DNA of 64,000 bases. Source: Shouchella patagoniensis. Its GTDB lineage: Bacteria; Bacillota; Bacilli; Bacillales; Bacillaceae_D. Made by a program: the position numbers and the translations under genes. Shown one piece after another: positions 52,940 through 61,296 of the stretch. A model generated the notes under the pieces. The model was not told the DNA's origin. It searched no databases and saw only the letters and a list, made by a program, of their open reading frames with translations. The first letter of the stretch is position 1. Each line of letters begins with the position of its first letter. The DNA lies in assembly GCF_002019705.1 (NCBI RefSeq), contig NZ_KV917377.1:1114565-1178564 (forward strand), written 5' to 3'.

Positions 52940-53278
52940 TCACCTCCTGTCTATTTCAACAGTAATAAATGAACGATAAGTCTCTTCCATTGATAAAAGC
53001 GATAATTCTAACCCCTTCATCAATAGTTGGACATCTTCGTATTTGCGCGGGCTAAGCCCGTCTGGGACAGCACACTCTAGATAACCACCCTCACCTGCTG
53101 TATCAACCACGACGTCAACATTGCACAACGCATGGATAGCATTTACTGTTCCAATTGAAACAGCCGATGCTCCAGCACAGACAATATCTTGACCGTGAGG
53201 ACCAGCTTCTGCATGGCCACTCATCGTAAAGCCGATAATATCACCATGCAGACTATGCTGTATACGTACATCAATCAT
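52940..53278 (-). CDS. prp: Ribosomal-processing cysteine protease Prp
   Basis: This is a 112-residue protease (YsxB family) that cleaves the N-terminus of bL27. The catalytic dyad is visible: His22 in MSGHAEAG and Cys34 in [15 protein letters not shown]. Its place between rplU and rpmA is the rule in Firmicutes. It begins five bases after the rplU stop and ends five bases before the rpmA start. Confidence 0.95.
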   Translation of the reverse strand: MIDVRIQHSLHGDIIGFTMSGHAEAGPHGQDIVCAGASAVSIGTVNAIHALCNVDVVVDTAGEGGYLECAVPDGLSPRKYEDVQLLMKGLELSLLSMEETYRSFITVEIDRR

Positions 53279-53283
53279 CGGGA

Positions 53284-53592
53284 TTAACCGTTAATTTTGC
53301 CGATTACAACTTTAGTATAAGGTTGGCGATGACCTTGCTTACGACGATAGTTCTTTTTCGCTTTCATTTTGTAGACGATGATTTTCTTGTTACGGCCGTG
53401 TTTTTCAACTGTACCTGTAACAGATGCACCGTCCACAAATGGAGCTCCAACTTTTGCTGAGTCTCCACCTACGAAAAGGACTTTGTCAAAGCTCACTTCT
53501 GCGCCAGCCTCTGCGTCTAATTTCTCAACGTAGATTTCTTGACCTTCTACTACTTTGATTTGTTTTCCACCAGTTTCAATAATTGCGTACAT
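53284..53592 (-). CDS. rplU: 50S ribosomal protein bL21
   Basis: The 102-residue large-subunit protein begins [18 protein letters not shown] and ends with [13 protein letters not shown]-type residues ([19 protein letters not shown]), as is standard for bL21. It is the first gene of the operon and is preceded by a structured leader and a good promoter. The ribosome-binding site GAGGAGGTG lies seven bases upstream of the ATG. Confidence 0.97.
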   Translation of the reverse strand: MYAIIETGGKQIKVVEGQEIYVEKLDAEAGAEVSFDKVLFVGGDSAKVGAPFVDGASVTGTVEKHGRNKKIIVYKMKAKKNYRRKQGHRQPYTKVVIGKING

Positions 53593-53599
53593 CTCTGCA

Positions 53600-53700
53600 C
53601 CTCCTCATAACATCAGACTCGCCATTATAGGCAGGAAACATCCATTTAACACCTAATCTGCGCGGTTGTAAGTTCATTGGGTGCGATCCAAATCACTAAC
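53600..53700 (-). ncRNA. L21-type ribosomal-protein leader
   Basis: The roughly 100-base leader between promoter and rplU contains stretches typical of the Firmicutes L21 leader, such as GATTTGGATCGCACCC and GCGCAGATTAGGTGTT, ending before the AGGAGGTG site. Such leaders are believed to let bL21 control its own operon. The fold was not computed. Confidence 0.65.
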
Positions 53701-53707
53701 AAATCTC

Positions 53708-53737
53708 ATCTTAGCATAAGCAAGCTCATAGTGTCAA
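53708..53737 (-). promoter_or_regulatory. Promoter of rplU-prp-rpmA
   Basis: On the minus strand TTGACA (53732-53737) and TAAGAT (53708-53713) are 18 bases apart. The -35 overlaps the last codons of rng, so the two units abut. Confidence 0.8.
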
Positions 53738-55224
53738 TCCTGTTCTATTAAGGCTTTATAGCGATTTTCTGCTTCAATAAGTGAGCCCGAAAAAACAATC
53801 TCAAACGGATGGATGATGGACAATGTTGGTTGTTCCGATAAATATAGTGTTGCCCCAGTCCATGCCTCAAGTCTTTTTTTCTGTTTTCCATCTGTTCCTG
53901 TTAATAACTGGCATATAGTGGGAGTAGCTTGGACGACAATTGCTTCACTATGAAGATCTAGAATTAGACGCTCTAATTCAAATGCATGAGCATAATCTGA
54001 CTTCATGCTACCAGACCCATCACATACAAGACAATCGACTGTTAAACTTTGCCGCATAGACAATCTTGTCTTTTTACGAGTCATCTCAAAAAGACCGAGC
54101 TGAGTAAACCCTCTTATACTTGTACGAATTCGATCTTTTTTTAAGTTTTTTTCCATAACTAACTCAACTTGGCGCCTTGCAGCATCATCTTTCATATCAA
54201 TAAAGTCAATAACGATGATGCCACTAAAATTTCGAAGCCTAATTTGCTTGCATACTTCCACTGCTGCAAGTTTATTAACAGTTAGGGCCGTATCTGACTG
54301 TTTCGTTTTGCCCGTATACTTGCCAGAGTTCACATCAATAACAACCATTGCTTCTGTCTCATCAATTACAATAAAAGCACCATTTTTAAGCCATATCCGT
54401 CGTTTCATTGCTTTGCTTAACTCATGATCAATACGCTCTAATTGGAAAGAACCTCCTTGATGTGGATGGAGTCTCACTTTTTTTGCCCAAGCACTACCAG
54501 CTAAACGCTTGATAAGCCTGTAATCTTCTAAATCGTCCACAATCCATTCATCTAAAGAATCAGATAGATAACTTGTTAACATTGTTTCTATCAACGTTGA
54601 AGATTGATACATCAAAAAAGGAGCCTTTCCTTGTTTATGCTGTGTATGCGTCTCGTGCCAAAGAGAACGTAAGAATATCAGTTCTTCTTTAATCTCCTCG
54701 ACCTTAGAATCCACAGCCTGCGTTCTTATAATGACACCTTCTTTCGCTTCTAAACTGCTAGAAAACACCTCACTTAAATGCATTCTTTTTTCCTCTGACT
54801 CGATCCGTCTTGAAACGGCAATATACCCTGCTTCAGGCATATAAACAATTTGCCTTCCAGGAATTGCTACAACGCCAGTCAGACGAGGTCCTTTTGTTCC
54901 TACCCCCTCTTTTGTAACTTGGACAGCGATTTCCATTCCGGAAGATATATAGCTAGAGATGTTGTTGTTTTCTTTATTACTTGATTCATCTAAATGGTAT
55001 GAGAGTAATTCATCACGATGGAGAAATCCATTTTTTTCAAGCCCAATATCAACAAATGCCGCTTGCATTCCAGGAAGGACTTTTTCTACCTTCCCCTTAA
55101 AGACACTGCCTACAAGCTGCGGTAACTCATCGCTTTCTAAAAACCATTCGACCACTTCTCGATCTTCAAGTAGTACCGCTTCTCTCTTGTTAATGCCTTT
55201 GGTCATCATTATTGTCTGCTTCAT
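53734..55224 (-). CDS. rng: Ribonuclease E/G family protein
   Basis: The 496-residue endoribonuclease has an N-terminal S1-type domain (GSVFKGKVEKVLPGMQAAFVD near residue 38). The catalytic core carries metal-binding aspartates in MVVIDVNSGKYTGK and IIVIDFIDMKDD, and a CxxC zinc link (VDCLVCDGSG). The size fits RNase G and not RNase E. It processes rRNA or mRNA. B. subtilis has RNase Y and J and, as I recall, no RNase E/G, so this is a lineage marker. It lies between spoIVFB and rplU with a 60-base gap and its own AAAGGAG site. Confidence 0.93.
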   Translation of the reverse strand: MKQTIMMTKGINKREAVLLEDREVVEWFLESDELPQLVGSVFKGKVEKVLPGMQAAFVDIGLEKNGFLHRDELLSYHLDESSNKENNNISSYISSGMEIAVQVTKEGVGTKGPRLTGVVAIPGRQIVYMPEAGYIAVSRRIESEEKRMHLSEVFSSSLEAKEGVIIRTQAVDSKVEEIKEELIFLRSLWHETHTQHKQGKAPFLMYQSSTLIETMLTSYLSDSLDEWIVDDLEDYRLIKRLAGSAWAKKVRLHPHQGGSFQLERIDHELSKAMKRRIWLKNGAFIVIDETEAMVVIDVNSGKYTGKTKQSDTALTVNKLAAVEVCKQIRLRNFSGIIVIDFIDMKDDAARRQVELVMEKNLKKDRIRTSIRGFTQLGLFEMTRKKTRLSMRQSLTVDCLVCDGSGSMKSDYAHAFELERLILDLHSEAIVVQATPTICQLLTGTDGKQKKRLEAWTGATLYLSEQPTLSIIHPFEIVFSGSLIEAENRYKALIEQD

Positions 55225-55284
55225 TTAACCGTACTCCTTTTTTTATCCCTTCCATTGTACGCGAAGCAAATAGCAGAAACAATC

Positions 55285-56130
55285 TTAAAGCGACGTTGTG
55301 AGAATAGTTTGAATCGGCGTATGAAGCCTTCCGTGAAAATATGCATCTAACACCGTTTTTTCGTCAACTAAAACAGTCTCTGGTTTTTCTTTTAATTTAA
55401 ATGTATGACGCCTGTTTCTAGTTAGTTGCTCAACTGCATCTCGCACTAAAGTGTTTTGCTTTAACTCAATTATCTTTGTTGTCCGTACTGAATCGTCATT
55501 CTGCTTGGCCATTAAAAACCTCATAAAGCGGTAGTTTCTCTGCTTTACTTCTAAATAATTCGCTGTAAGAAGAAACAGTAAAATGACCATAATGTTTAAA
55601 TGAAACGGGAAAAAACATAGCCCAATCAGCCCTAAAAGTAGGCAAGTAAACGATGTAATTAATGTAATTCTTAAAGCTTTTTTATACGGGTACAAACTTA
55701 ACCACAAAAGCTGTAACAAACGACCTCCATCTAATGGATAGATTGGTAGTAAGTTAAACAACAAAATAGCCACGTTATGACTTATAAATAATTGATGGTC
55801 AGTATAGGACCAAAAAGATTGCCCAACAAGGATAAAGGATAAAGCCATCATCCAAGCATGTTGCATCGGTCCAGCCAGTACAATAATAACTTCTTCCATT
55901 ATTGTCCTTAACCCTTTTGCTTCAATCTCAGCAGCCCCTCCAAATGGTAGCAACTCGATCTTCTTAATTTGCCATCCGAAATAACTAGCTGCGACAGCAT
56001 GGCCCATTTCATGGACAAATACAACTGCTAGGATCATTAACACCTCTTTAAACCGCCCAGTTGCAACTCCTGCAGCAATAATAATCCAAAACAGAGGATG
56101 TATCCGCACTTTCGTGAGCGAACTAATCAA
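55285..56130 (-). CDS. spoIVFB: Stage IV sporulation intramembrane metalloprotease SpoIVFB
   Basis: This is the 281-residue site-2-type protease that activates pro-sigma-K in the mother cell. The zinc motif HEMGH is at residues 40-44 in a transmembrane helix, and the third ligand is in YPLDGGRLLQLL near 157. Six or so helices precede a C-terminal CBS-like part. It overlaps spoIVFA by eight bases (56123-56130). Confidence 0.94.
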   Translation of the reverse strand: MISSLTKVRIHPLFWIIIAAGVATGRFKEVLMILAVVFVHEMGHAVAASYFGWQIKKIELLPFGGAAEIEAKGLRTIMEEVIIVLAGPMQHAWMMALSFILVGQSFWSYTDHQLFISHNVAILLFNLLPIYPLDGGRLLQLLWLSLYPYKKALRITLITSFTCLLLGLIGLCFFPFHLNIMVILLFLLTANYLEVKQRNYRFMRFLMAKQNDDSVRTTKIIELKQNTLVRDAVEQLTRNRRHTFKLKEKPETVLVDEKTVLDAYFHGRLHTPIQTILTTSL

Positions 56131-56854
56131 ATTTAATCACTTCGCTTGGATTGATGTAGTTCCCTCCTTGCTTTATCGCAAAATAAAATAGCCCAGATTG
56201 CTCATTATCCGGTTCCGTTACCGTTCCCAGTGCAGCTCCACTTTTAACAATGTCATATGGCTGAACCATTACTTCATTGAGCATTCCATAAATCGAAGTA
56301 GTACCATCTGGGTGCTGTAATTCAACCATGTTACCAAGGTCGGAGTGGTCCTCAGCCGTAATGCGTAAAACGTGACCTCCTTTAACAGCCTTGACTTCTT
56401 CTCCAGCACCTGTTTCAAGTAATATTCCTTCTCCATCCTCTTCAAAGCTTTCTCTAATTGTCCCTGAAGCTGGCACAGCATAATCTAAATACTCTGCTTC
56501 TGGTTCAGTCGCACGCTGATCAGGCAAGAGCTTAAGCGGAGACCCAAAGTTTCTTTCAAAGAAATCAGAGACAGCCGCAAATTGAAAGTGATCTTCAAAT
56601 GCTCCTTTAACCACCGCCTGGGCAGGTTCAATTCTTCCATCATTTGATTGGTATACAATTCCAATTGCAAAAAATATGCACGCTGATATGACCATCTGCA
56701 ATAAAAAGCGATTTAATCCACTAGATTTTTCTGATGAAGATGTTACTAATTCTTTTTTCTCTACCTTTACTGATTGCTGGAGATTTCTCTTTTGTTTAGG
56801 CTCTATAAGCCTCCTTGCTTTCAACTGCCGTTTAATCCGTTTACGAGTATCCAT
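56123..56854 (-). CDS. spoIVFA: Stage IV sporulation protein SpoIVFA
   Basis: SpoIVFA holds SpoIVFB inactive in the outer forespore membrane until it is cleaved. The 243 residues show a basic cytosolic N-terminus, one transmembrane helix near residues 50-70 (LLQMVISACIFFAIGIVY), and a C-terminal M23/LytM-like domain (VKAVKGGHVLRITAEDHSDLG...MVELQHPDGTTSIYGML). The metal ligands of active M23 enzymes are not all present, as in SpoIVFA of other species. A sigma-E-like promoter precedes it. Confidence 0.92.
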   Translation of the reverse strand: MDTRKRIKRQLKARRLIEPKQKRNLQQSVKVEKKELVTSSSEKSSGLNRFLLQMVISACIFFAIGIVYQSNDGRIEPAQAVVKGAFEDHFQFAAVSDFFERNFGSPLKLLPDQRATEPEAEYLDYAVPASGTIRESFEEDGEGILLETGAGEEVKAVKGGHVLRITAEDHSDLGNMVELQHPDGTTSIYGMLNEVMVQPYDIVKSGAALGTVTEPDNEQSGLFYFAIKQGGNYINPSEVIKFD

Positions 56855-56921
56855 CTTAAACCTCTCCCTTTATCTATTAGAAAACTCTTGTGACTGGCTA
56901 AAACGTTTTCCGCCTTATTCC

Positions 56922-56950
56922 ATCGTATGACTTGTCCTCGCAGGGTATTC
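56922..56950 (-). promoter_or_regulatory. Sigma-E-like promoter of spoIVFAB
   Basis: On the minus strand GAATACC (56944-56950) and CATACGAT (56922-56929) are 14 bases apart, close to the Bacillus sigma-E pattern (kATATT, 13-14 bases, CATACAnT). Mother-cell expression by sigma-E is known for spoIVF in B. subtilis. Confidence 0.65.
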
Positions 56951-56998
56951 AGGTTAATAATAAGTTATATCGGGAAGAGAACTAAGAGGAGTGATAAA

Positions 56999-57916
56999 AT
57001 GAAAAATCGCCAGATAGGCAAATCAGATATCTATGTTAGCGAACTTGGGCTCGGCGCTATGTCATTTGGGAACGACCAAAAACAAATCAATCATATTATA
57101 AATGAAGCACTGGATTTAGGAATTAATTATGTGGACACTGCTGACTTATACGCGTTTGGTGAGAATGAACAAAGGCTAGGAGAAGCAATAAAAGGAAAAC
57201 GAAATCAATTCATTATCGCCTCAAAAGCTGGAAATCGCTTCACAAAAGGTAAAGACGAGTGGGAGTGGGACCCTTCAAAAAAGCATATAAAAGAAGCAAT
57301 TAAAGGAAGTCTTAAGAGGCTACAGCTTGACTATCTAGACTTGTACCAACTCCACGGTGGAACAATTGATGACCCCATCGACGAAACAATTGAAGCGTTT
57401 GAAGAATTAAAAAAAGAGGGCCTCATCCGCGAGTATGGAATTTCTTCTATTCGACCAAACGTAATTCGCAAGTATGTTGAGCAATCATCAATCGTTTCTG
57501 TAATGATGCAATATAGCATCCTTGACCGCCGGCCTGAAGAATATTTTCAGTTCTTAAGTGAACACAATATTAGCGTTGTAACAAGAGGTTCGATCGCTAA
57601 AGGGATTTTAAGTCAACGCTCACTACAATCGCTCTCTGTTGCAAAAGATGGATACTTAACGTATACGATCCGTGAAATTGAACAGCTACGTGACGTCTTA
57701 TTACAGACTTACGGAAAAGAATATTCATTAACTAAAATTGCACTTGACTATTGTTTATCTCACACTCCAGTTGCATCAGTTGTAGCAGGAGCAAGCAGCA
57801 TTGAACAATTAAGACAAAATGCCAATGCGGTAACAGAACCACCAATATCAGAAGATGTGTTAAAGAACGTGGCAAGGATTGCAAAGCAAAGCTTTTATGA
57901 ACAACACCGTAGTTAA
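56999..57916 (+). CDS. Aldo/keto reductase
   Basis: The 305-residue NADPH-dependent reductase has the AKR tetrad: Asp in INYVDTADLYAFGENEQRLG, Tyr shortly after it, Lys in FIIASKAGNRF and His in LYQLHGGTIDD. The C-terminal ASVVAGASSIEQLRQNANAV binds the cofactor phosphate. It resembles Bacillus IolS/YhdN-like reductases. The start is the ATG at 56999 behind GAGGAG. It is divergent from spoIVFA and is not part of the usual block here. Confidence 0.9.
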   Translation: MKNRQIGKSDIYVSELGLGAMSFGNDQKQINHIINEALDLGINYVDTADLYAFGENEQRLGEAIKGKRNQFIIASKAGNRFTKGKDEWEWDPSKKHIKEAIKGSLKRLQLDYLDLYQLHGGTIDDPIDETIEAFEELKKEGLIREYGISSIRPNVIRKYVEQSSIVSVMMQYSILDRRPEEYFQFLSEHNISVVTRGSIAKGILSQRSLQSLSVAKDGYLTYTIREIEQLRDVLLQTYGKEYSLTKIALDYCLSHTPVASVVAGASSIEQLRQNANAVTEPPISEDVLKNVARIAKQSFYEQHRS

Positions 57917-57919
57917 ACG

Positions 57920-57961
57920 AACAGGCGCTAAACCACTTAAGAGGTTTAGCGCCTGTTTATC
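57920..57961. terminator. Bidirectional terminator between aldo/keto reductase and bioY
   Basis: AACAGGCGCTAAACC (57920-57934) and its complement at 57943-57957 form a 15-bp stem with an 8-base loop, followed by TATCTTTAT. It serves the two converging genes. Confidence 0.88.
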
Positions 57962-57962
57962 T

Positions 57963-58526
57963 TTATAATGTGTTTACTTTATTGGTAGAGCTACTGTTTA
58001 CATATAGCGCTTGTCGCACACGGACTGCAACTAATCCAGCCACGATGGCCTTTAGACTATCTCCTGGAACAAAGACTAGATTTAATTTCATAGCCTCACT
58101 AAATGAGAACGCCGTAGTTAGTGATAAATAACCCGCTCCACAAATATAAAGCACGCAAATTCCAGCGGCTATATTGACTAAAATTAGTTTCCAAGCAGTT
58201 AACCGTTTAGAATAACGAACAAATAAGCCGATAAGAAAAGCAACTAAGATCCAGCCAAAAACAAACCCGCCTGTCGGACCAAAGAGTACACCAATACCAC
58301 CTCTTCCACCGGATAAAAGAGGCACAGAACAAGCAATTAAAATAATAAACAAAATCATTGATAATGCGCCTCGTTTTGCTCCAAGTATAGCTCCCGCTAA
58401 CATGGGAGCGATTGATTGAATAGTTATTGGTATAGGAGTAATTGGAACTACGATGGGCGGTACAGCTCCTAATACTGCTGTAATCGCAGTCATCATTGCA
58501 ATCATGCTAAGGTTTTTAATTGACAT
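57963..58526 (-). CDS. bioY: Biotin transporter BioY
   Basis: BioY is the substrate-binding membrane component of a biotin ECF transporter. The 187 residues have about six helices and the family motif FGPTGGFVFGWI. GGRGGIGVLFGPTGG gives the biotin-binding loop. The ATG at 58526 follows GAAAGGG; the longer open frame up to 58607 overlaps the promoter and operator. The energising ECF ATPases are not in the window. A BirA-like operator covers its promoter, so it should be repressed when biotin is plentiful. The acyl-CoA carboxyltransferase in this window uses biotin, but no direct link is shown. Confidence 0.92.
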   Translation of the reverse strand: MSIKNLSMIAMMTAITAVLGAVPPIVVPITPIPITIQSIAPMLAGAILGAKRGALSMILFIILIACSVPLLSGGRGGIGVLFGPTGGFVFGWILVAFLIGLFVRYSKRLTAWKLILVNIAAGICVLYICGAGYLSLTTAFSFSEAMKLNLVFVPGDSLKAIVAGLVAVRVRQALYVNSSSTNKVNTL

Positions 58527-58554
58527 AATATATGTACCCTTTCTCTTTTTTTTA

Positions 58555-58583
58555 ACTATACGAAGACTGCTTATATATGTCAA
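58555..58583 (-). promoter_or_regulatory. Promoter of bioY
   Basis: On the minus strand a perfect TTGACA (58578-58583) and TATAGT (58555-58560) are 17 bases apart. Confidence 0.85.
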
Positions 58584-58607
58584 CCTTTTTATAAAAATGG
58601 TTAACAA
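58578..58607. promoter_or_regulatory. BirA-like biotin operator
   Basis: On the minus strand TTGTTAACC (58599-58607) and GGTTGACA (58578-58585) are inverted half-sites with 13 bases between them. The right half-site contains the -35 of bioY. The half-sites match the biotin operator pattern of Bacillus; the spacer is a base or more shorter than usual. Confidence 0.7.
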
Positions 58608-58620
58608 ACAACTTGAGAAC

Positions 58621-58650
58621 TTGACTTTGTTAAAACGTGTCGCTTATGAT
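58621..58650 (+). promoter_or_regulatory. Promoter of the moaC-like gene
   Basis: TTGACT (58621-58626) and TATGAT (58645-58650) are 18 bases apart, 38 bases before the start codon. It diverges from the bioY promoter. Confidence 0.6.
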
Positions 58651-58688
58651 TAAAATAGTGGATTGTTAACGGGGAAAAGAGGGGTAAT

Positions 58689-59135
58689 ATGAGGCGTAAG
58701 CATGGTAGTGCTGAAATAGGAATGGCAGATATTTCTGGCATGAACGCAGTATGGCAGCAGGCAATCGCAAAATCAAGCGTTCAAGTAAACCGTGAGCTCT
58801 ATGAAAGCCTGCAACGCGGCCCCCTACATGACAGGAACGTTTTAGAAAATGCTCGATTTGCCGGGACTTTAGCGGCTAAAAATACAGCGTCTATCTTACC
58901 ATTTTGCCATACAAAGCATTTAACGCTTATTCATATTTATTTTGAATGGAAAGTTGGTTCCGGTGTATGGGAATTATCTATTCAAGCAGAAATTAAAGCA
59001 AAGCATCCAAACCCAGTGGACACTGAAGCGATGGTGGCTGCTTCAGTAGCGGCGCTATCGATTTATGATTCTAGCAAAATGATATCAAAAAGCATCGTCC
59101 TTGGTCCTACTTATCTTTCCAGAAAAGGTACATAA
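58689..59135 (+). CDS. moaC: Divergent MoaC-family protein (cyclic pyranopterin monophosphate synthase)
   Basis: MoaC forms cyclic pyranopterin monophosphate in molybdenum-cofactor synthesis. The 148-residue protein keeps the family pattern: ARFAGTLAAKNTASILPFCH (His74), the VDTEAMVAASVAALSIYDSSK block with Glu113, Asp127 and Lys130, and SIVLGPTYLSRK at the end. Asp and Lys correspond to the known catalytic pair. The N-terminus and the loops before and after His74 differ from typical MoaC, for example PFCHTKHLTL in place of PLCHPxxLT. No other moa or moe gene is in the window. AGAGGGG precedes the ATG, and a strong terminator follows. Confidence 0.8.
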   Translation: MRRKHGSAEIGMADISGMNAVWQQAIAKSSVQVNRELYESLQRGPLHDRNVLENARFAGTLAAKNTASILPFCHTKHLTLIHIYFEWKVGSGVWELSIQAEIKAKHPNPVDTEAMVAASVAALSIYDSSKMISKSIVLGPTYLSRKGT

Positions 59136-59140
59136 TGAAA

Positions 59141-59184
59141 AGAAAGCAGAACACGTAAACAACGTGTTCTGCTTTCTTCTTTTT
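59141..59184. terminator. Bidirectional terminator between moaC and minD
   Basis: AGAAAGCAGAACACGT (59141-59156) and ACGTGTTCTGCTTTCT (59162-59177) form a 16-bp stem with a 5-base loop, followed by TCTTTTT on the plus strand. It can also end the minCD transcript. Confidence 0.9.
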
Positions 59185-59197
59185 CCTAACAACAAAA

Positions 59198-59998
59198 TTA
59201 ACGTACACCAAACAAACGCTTGATTTTTGAGAATACCGTATCTGATTCTTCAATAGCCATAAGCGGAATCGTCTCTCCTAGAATACGTCTAGCAATATTC
59301 CGATAAGCGATAGATGCTTTGCTTGTTGTATGTAACGCTATTGGCTCTCCTTTATTTGACTGCTTAATCACTTGATCATCATCCAAAACAATACCTAGTA
59401 GATCAATAGCAAGGACGGATGTAATCTCATCAACATCAAGCATTTCACCATTCTTCACCAAATGTGTGCGGATACGGTTAACCACTAAACGCGGACGTTC
59501 AATGTCCTCTTGCTCAAGCAAACCGATAATTCGATCGGCATCCCGCACAGCAGACACTTCAGGTGTAGTTACCACTATGGCTTTATCTGCACCAGCCACG
59601 GCATTTCTAAACCCATGTTCAATGCCCGCTGGACAATCAATAATTACATAATCGTAATCTTCTTTGAGTTCCTCAACTAGTGTTTTCATTTGCTTTGGCA
59701 AAACGTCCGTTTTATCTTTTGTTTGTGCCGCAGGCAACAAGTATAAATAATCAAACCGTTTATCTTTAATTAGAGCTTGTTGCAACTTGCAACGTCCCTC
59801 AACAACGTCAACTAAATCATAAATAATCCGGTTCTCCAGTCCCATGACAACATCGAGATTCCGCAGGCCAATGTCTGCGTCGATTAAGCATACTTTCTTG
59901 CCTTCAAGAGCAAGTGAAGTTCCAATATTTGCTGATGTAGTCGTTTTTCCTACACCGCCCTTGCCGCTCGTTATCACGATTGCTTCGCCCACGCTCAT
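59198..59998 (-). CDS. minD: Septum-site determining ATPase MinD
   Basis: MinD is the membrane-binding ATPase that recruits MinC to prevent septation at the poles. The 266 residues include the deviant Walker A GKGGVGKTT (about 12-20), LIDADIGLRNLDVVMG (switch I region), VIIDCPAGIE (Walker B) and a C-terminal amphipathic helix (SKIKRLFGVR) for membrane binding. It lies 25 bases after minC. Confidence 0.97.
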   Translation of the reverse strand: MSVGEAIVITSGKGGVGKTTTSANIGTSLALEGKKVCLIDADIGLRNLDVVMGLENRIIYDLVDVVEGRCKLQQALIKDKRFDYLYLLPAAQTKDKTDVLPKQMKTLVEELKEDYDYVIIDCPAGIEHGFRNAVAGADKAIVVTTPEVSAVRDADRIIGLLEQEDIERPRLVVNRIRTHLVKNGEMLDVDEITSVLAIDLLGIVLDDDQVIKQSNKGEPIALHTTSKASIAYRNIARRILGETIPLMAIEESDTVFSKIKRLFGVR

Positions 59999-60023
59999 TT
60001 CCCCCTTCTATCTTCCATCCAAT

Positions 60024-60695
60024 CTAGGAAACTGCTTCCTTGATGCCTACATCTAAAAGGCGCTGGACCTTCTCCAAACGAATTCCTTCGTTTTCATTAT
60101 CCACAAAAGCAGCTTGCATTTGCACATCTTCATGAGCTTCATCTGCAAAATGGATCCATTGATCGGCAATATGTAAGCTAGTTGGCATCATTGCTGACGC
60201 ACAAATAAGTGTATCACAATTCCCTTCATAACCAGCGTGGGCTTTACCTTTTAAAGCCCCCATTACATAGATACTACCAGTAGCCGTCAACAATCCACCA
60301 GGGTTTATATCTCCTACTAATAAGACGTTCCCCTTAATATGAACGACCTGTCCTGATCGTATCATTCGCGTCAAAGTAGTTGTTTGTGCATGCTCTTTCA
60401 TTGCTTGAGCTTCTTCCAGCGTAACAACAGCAGATTCATACTGCTCAATCCGTAAAGGACTTCCTTCTGTTATTACTTCTTCAAGCTTTTGTTGATCTGT
60501 TTGAGTTAAATAACGATTCCCTAAATCAATTTTCACAAAAACGTGGGGATCATTTTTTTCGCCTTTATAATAATTGGATGAGAGCTTTTCTTTAAGTTCT
60601 TCCACTAACTGATCAAATGAACAACGATCATCTAGAAGAAAAGTTAAGCCATCCTTCGTTCCTTTTATCGTGACGAGTGATTTTGCTTGTGACAT
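60024..60695 (-). CDS. minC: Septum-site determining inhibitor MinC
   Basis: MinC blocks FtsZ assembly near the poles. The 223-residue protein has the N-terminal MinC_N domain (VTIKGTKDGLTFLLDDRCSF) and the C-terminal beta-helix (IRSGQVVHIKGNVLLVGDINPGG...IYVMGALKGKAHAG) that binds MinD. The start is the ATG at 60695 behind GAGGTG. It is downstream of the mre genes on the same strand. Confidence 0.95.
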   Translation of the reverse strand: MSQAKSLVTIKGTKDGLTFLLDDRCSFDQLVEELKEKLSSNYYKGEKNDPHVFVKIDLGNRYLTQTDQQKLEEVITEGSPLRIEQYESAVVTLEEAQAMKEHAQTTTLTRMIRSGQVVHIKGNVLLVGDINPGGLLTATGSIYVMGALKGKAHAGYEGNCDTLICASAMMPTSLHIADQWIHFADEAHEDVQMQAAFVDNENEGIRLEKVQRLLDVGIKEAVS

Positions 60696-60771
60696 TACGC
60701 ATTCACCTCTGCTTACTACCATTGTACGATCATTTTAGACTAATTCCACATTCTTTGAACAAACTCCTGCT

Positions 60772-61296
60772 TTAACGATCTCTAAAGCTCGCCTGCTCAT
60801 TCACATGATAAACAAGTTTACGAAAAGGCAATACAGTTAAAATCGCGAAAGCACTATTAAGGATTAATGTTGGCAGCAACCTGTCCAAGAAAAACAAACT
60901 ACCTGATAGATCTGCAACACCAAGTGCGTAAAAGATGCCAAACTGGTAATACTCGAATAGAAACACACCAATAATACAAAGCATAACAGCCCAAAGAGCT
61001 GATTCTTTCACAGCTTTTAAAGGGACAGCGAATACATACCCTAGACATGCGAAACCAAACATATATATCCCTAAATAATTTGTATAAACAATATCATATA
61101 TTAACCCAAATACTAGGCCATATACGAGACCAGCTTGTTTCCCTGAATACAGACCGATCAAAACGATTGCCATCAATGAAAACCTCGGAACGATGTACTG
61201 AGAAGGATCGGTATAGTTTTGCAATGTGTACGGCAGAAGTGTCCCCTCTGCCACGAGAAGAATTAATAGAACGAAAGAGAGATAGGCTCTACTCAT
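60772..61296 (-). CDS. mreD: Rod-shape-determining protein MreD
   Basis: The 174-residue membrane protein has five or six helices and belongs to the elongasome with MreC and MreB. GKQAGLVYGLVFGLIYDIVYTN is the typical MreD stretch. Its start overlaps the mreC stop by four bases (61293-61296). Confidence 0.93.
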   Translation of the reverse strand: MSRAYLSFVLLILLVAEGTLLPYTLQNYTDPSQYIVPRFSLMAIVLIGLYSGKQAGLVYGLVFGLIYDIVYTNYLGIYMFGFACLGYVFAVPLKAVKESALWAVMLCIIGVFLFEYYQFGIFYALGVADLSGSLFFLDRLLPTLILNSAFAILTVLPFRKLVYHVNEQASFRDR

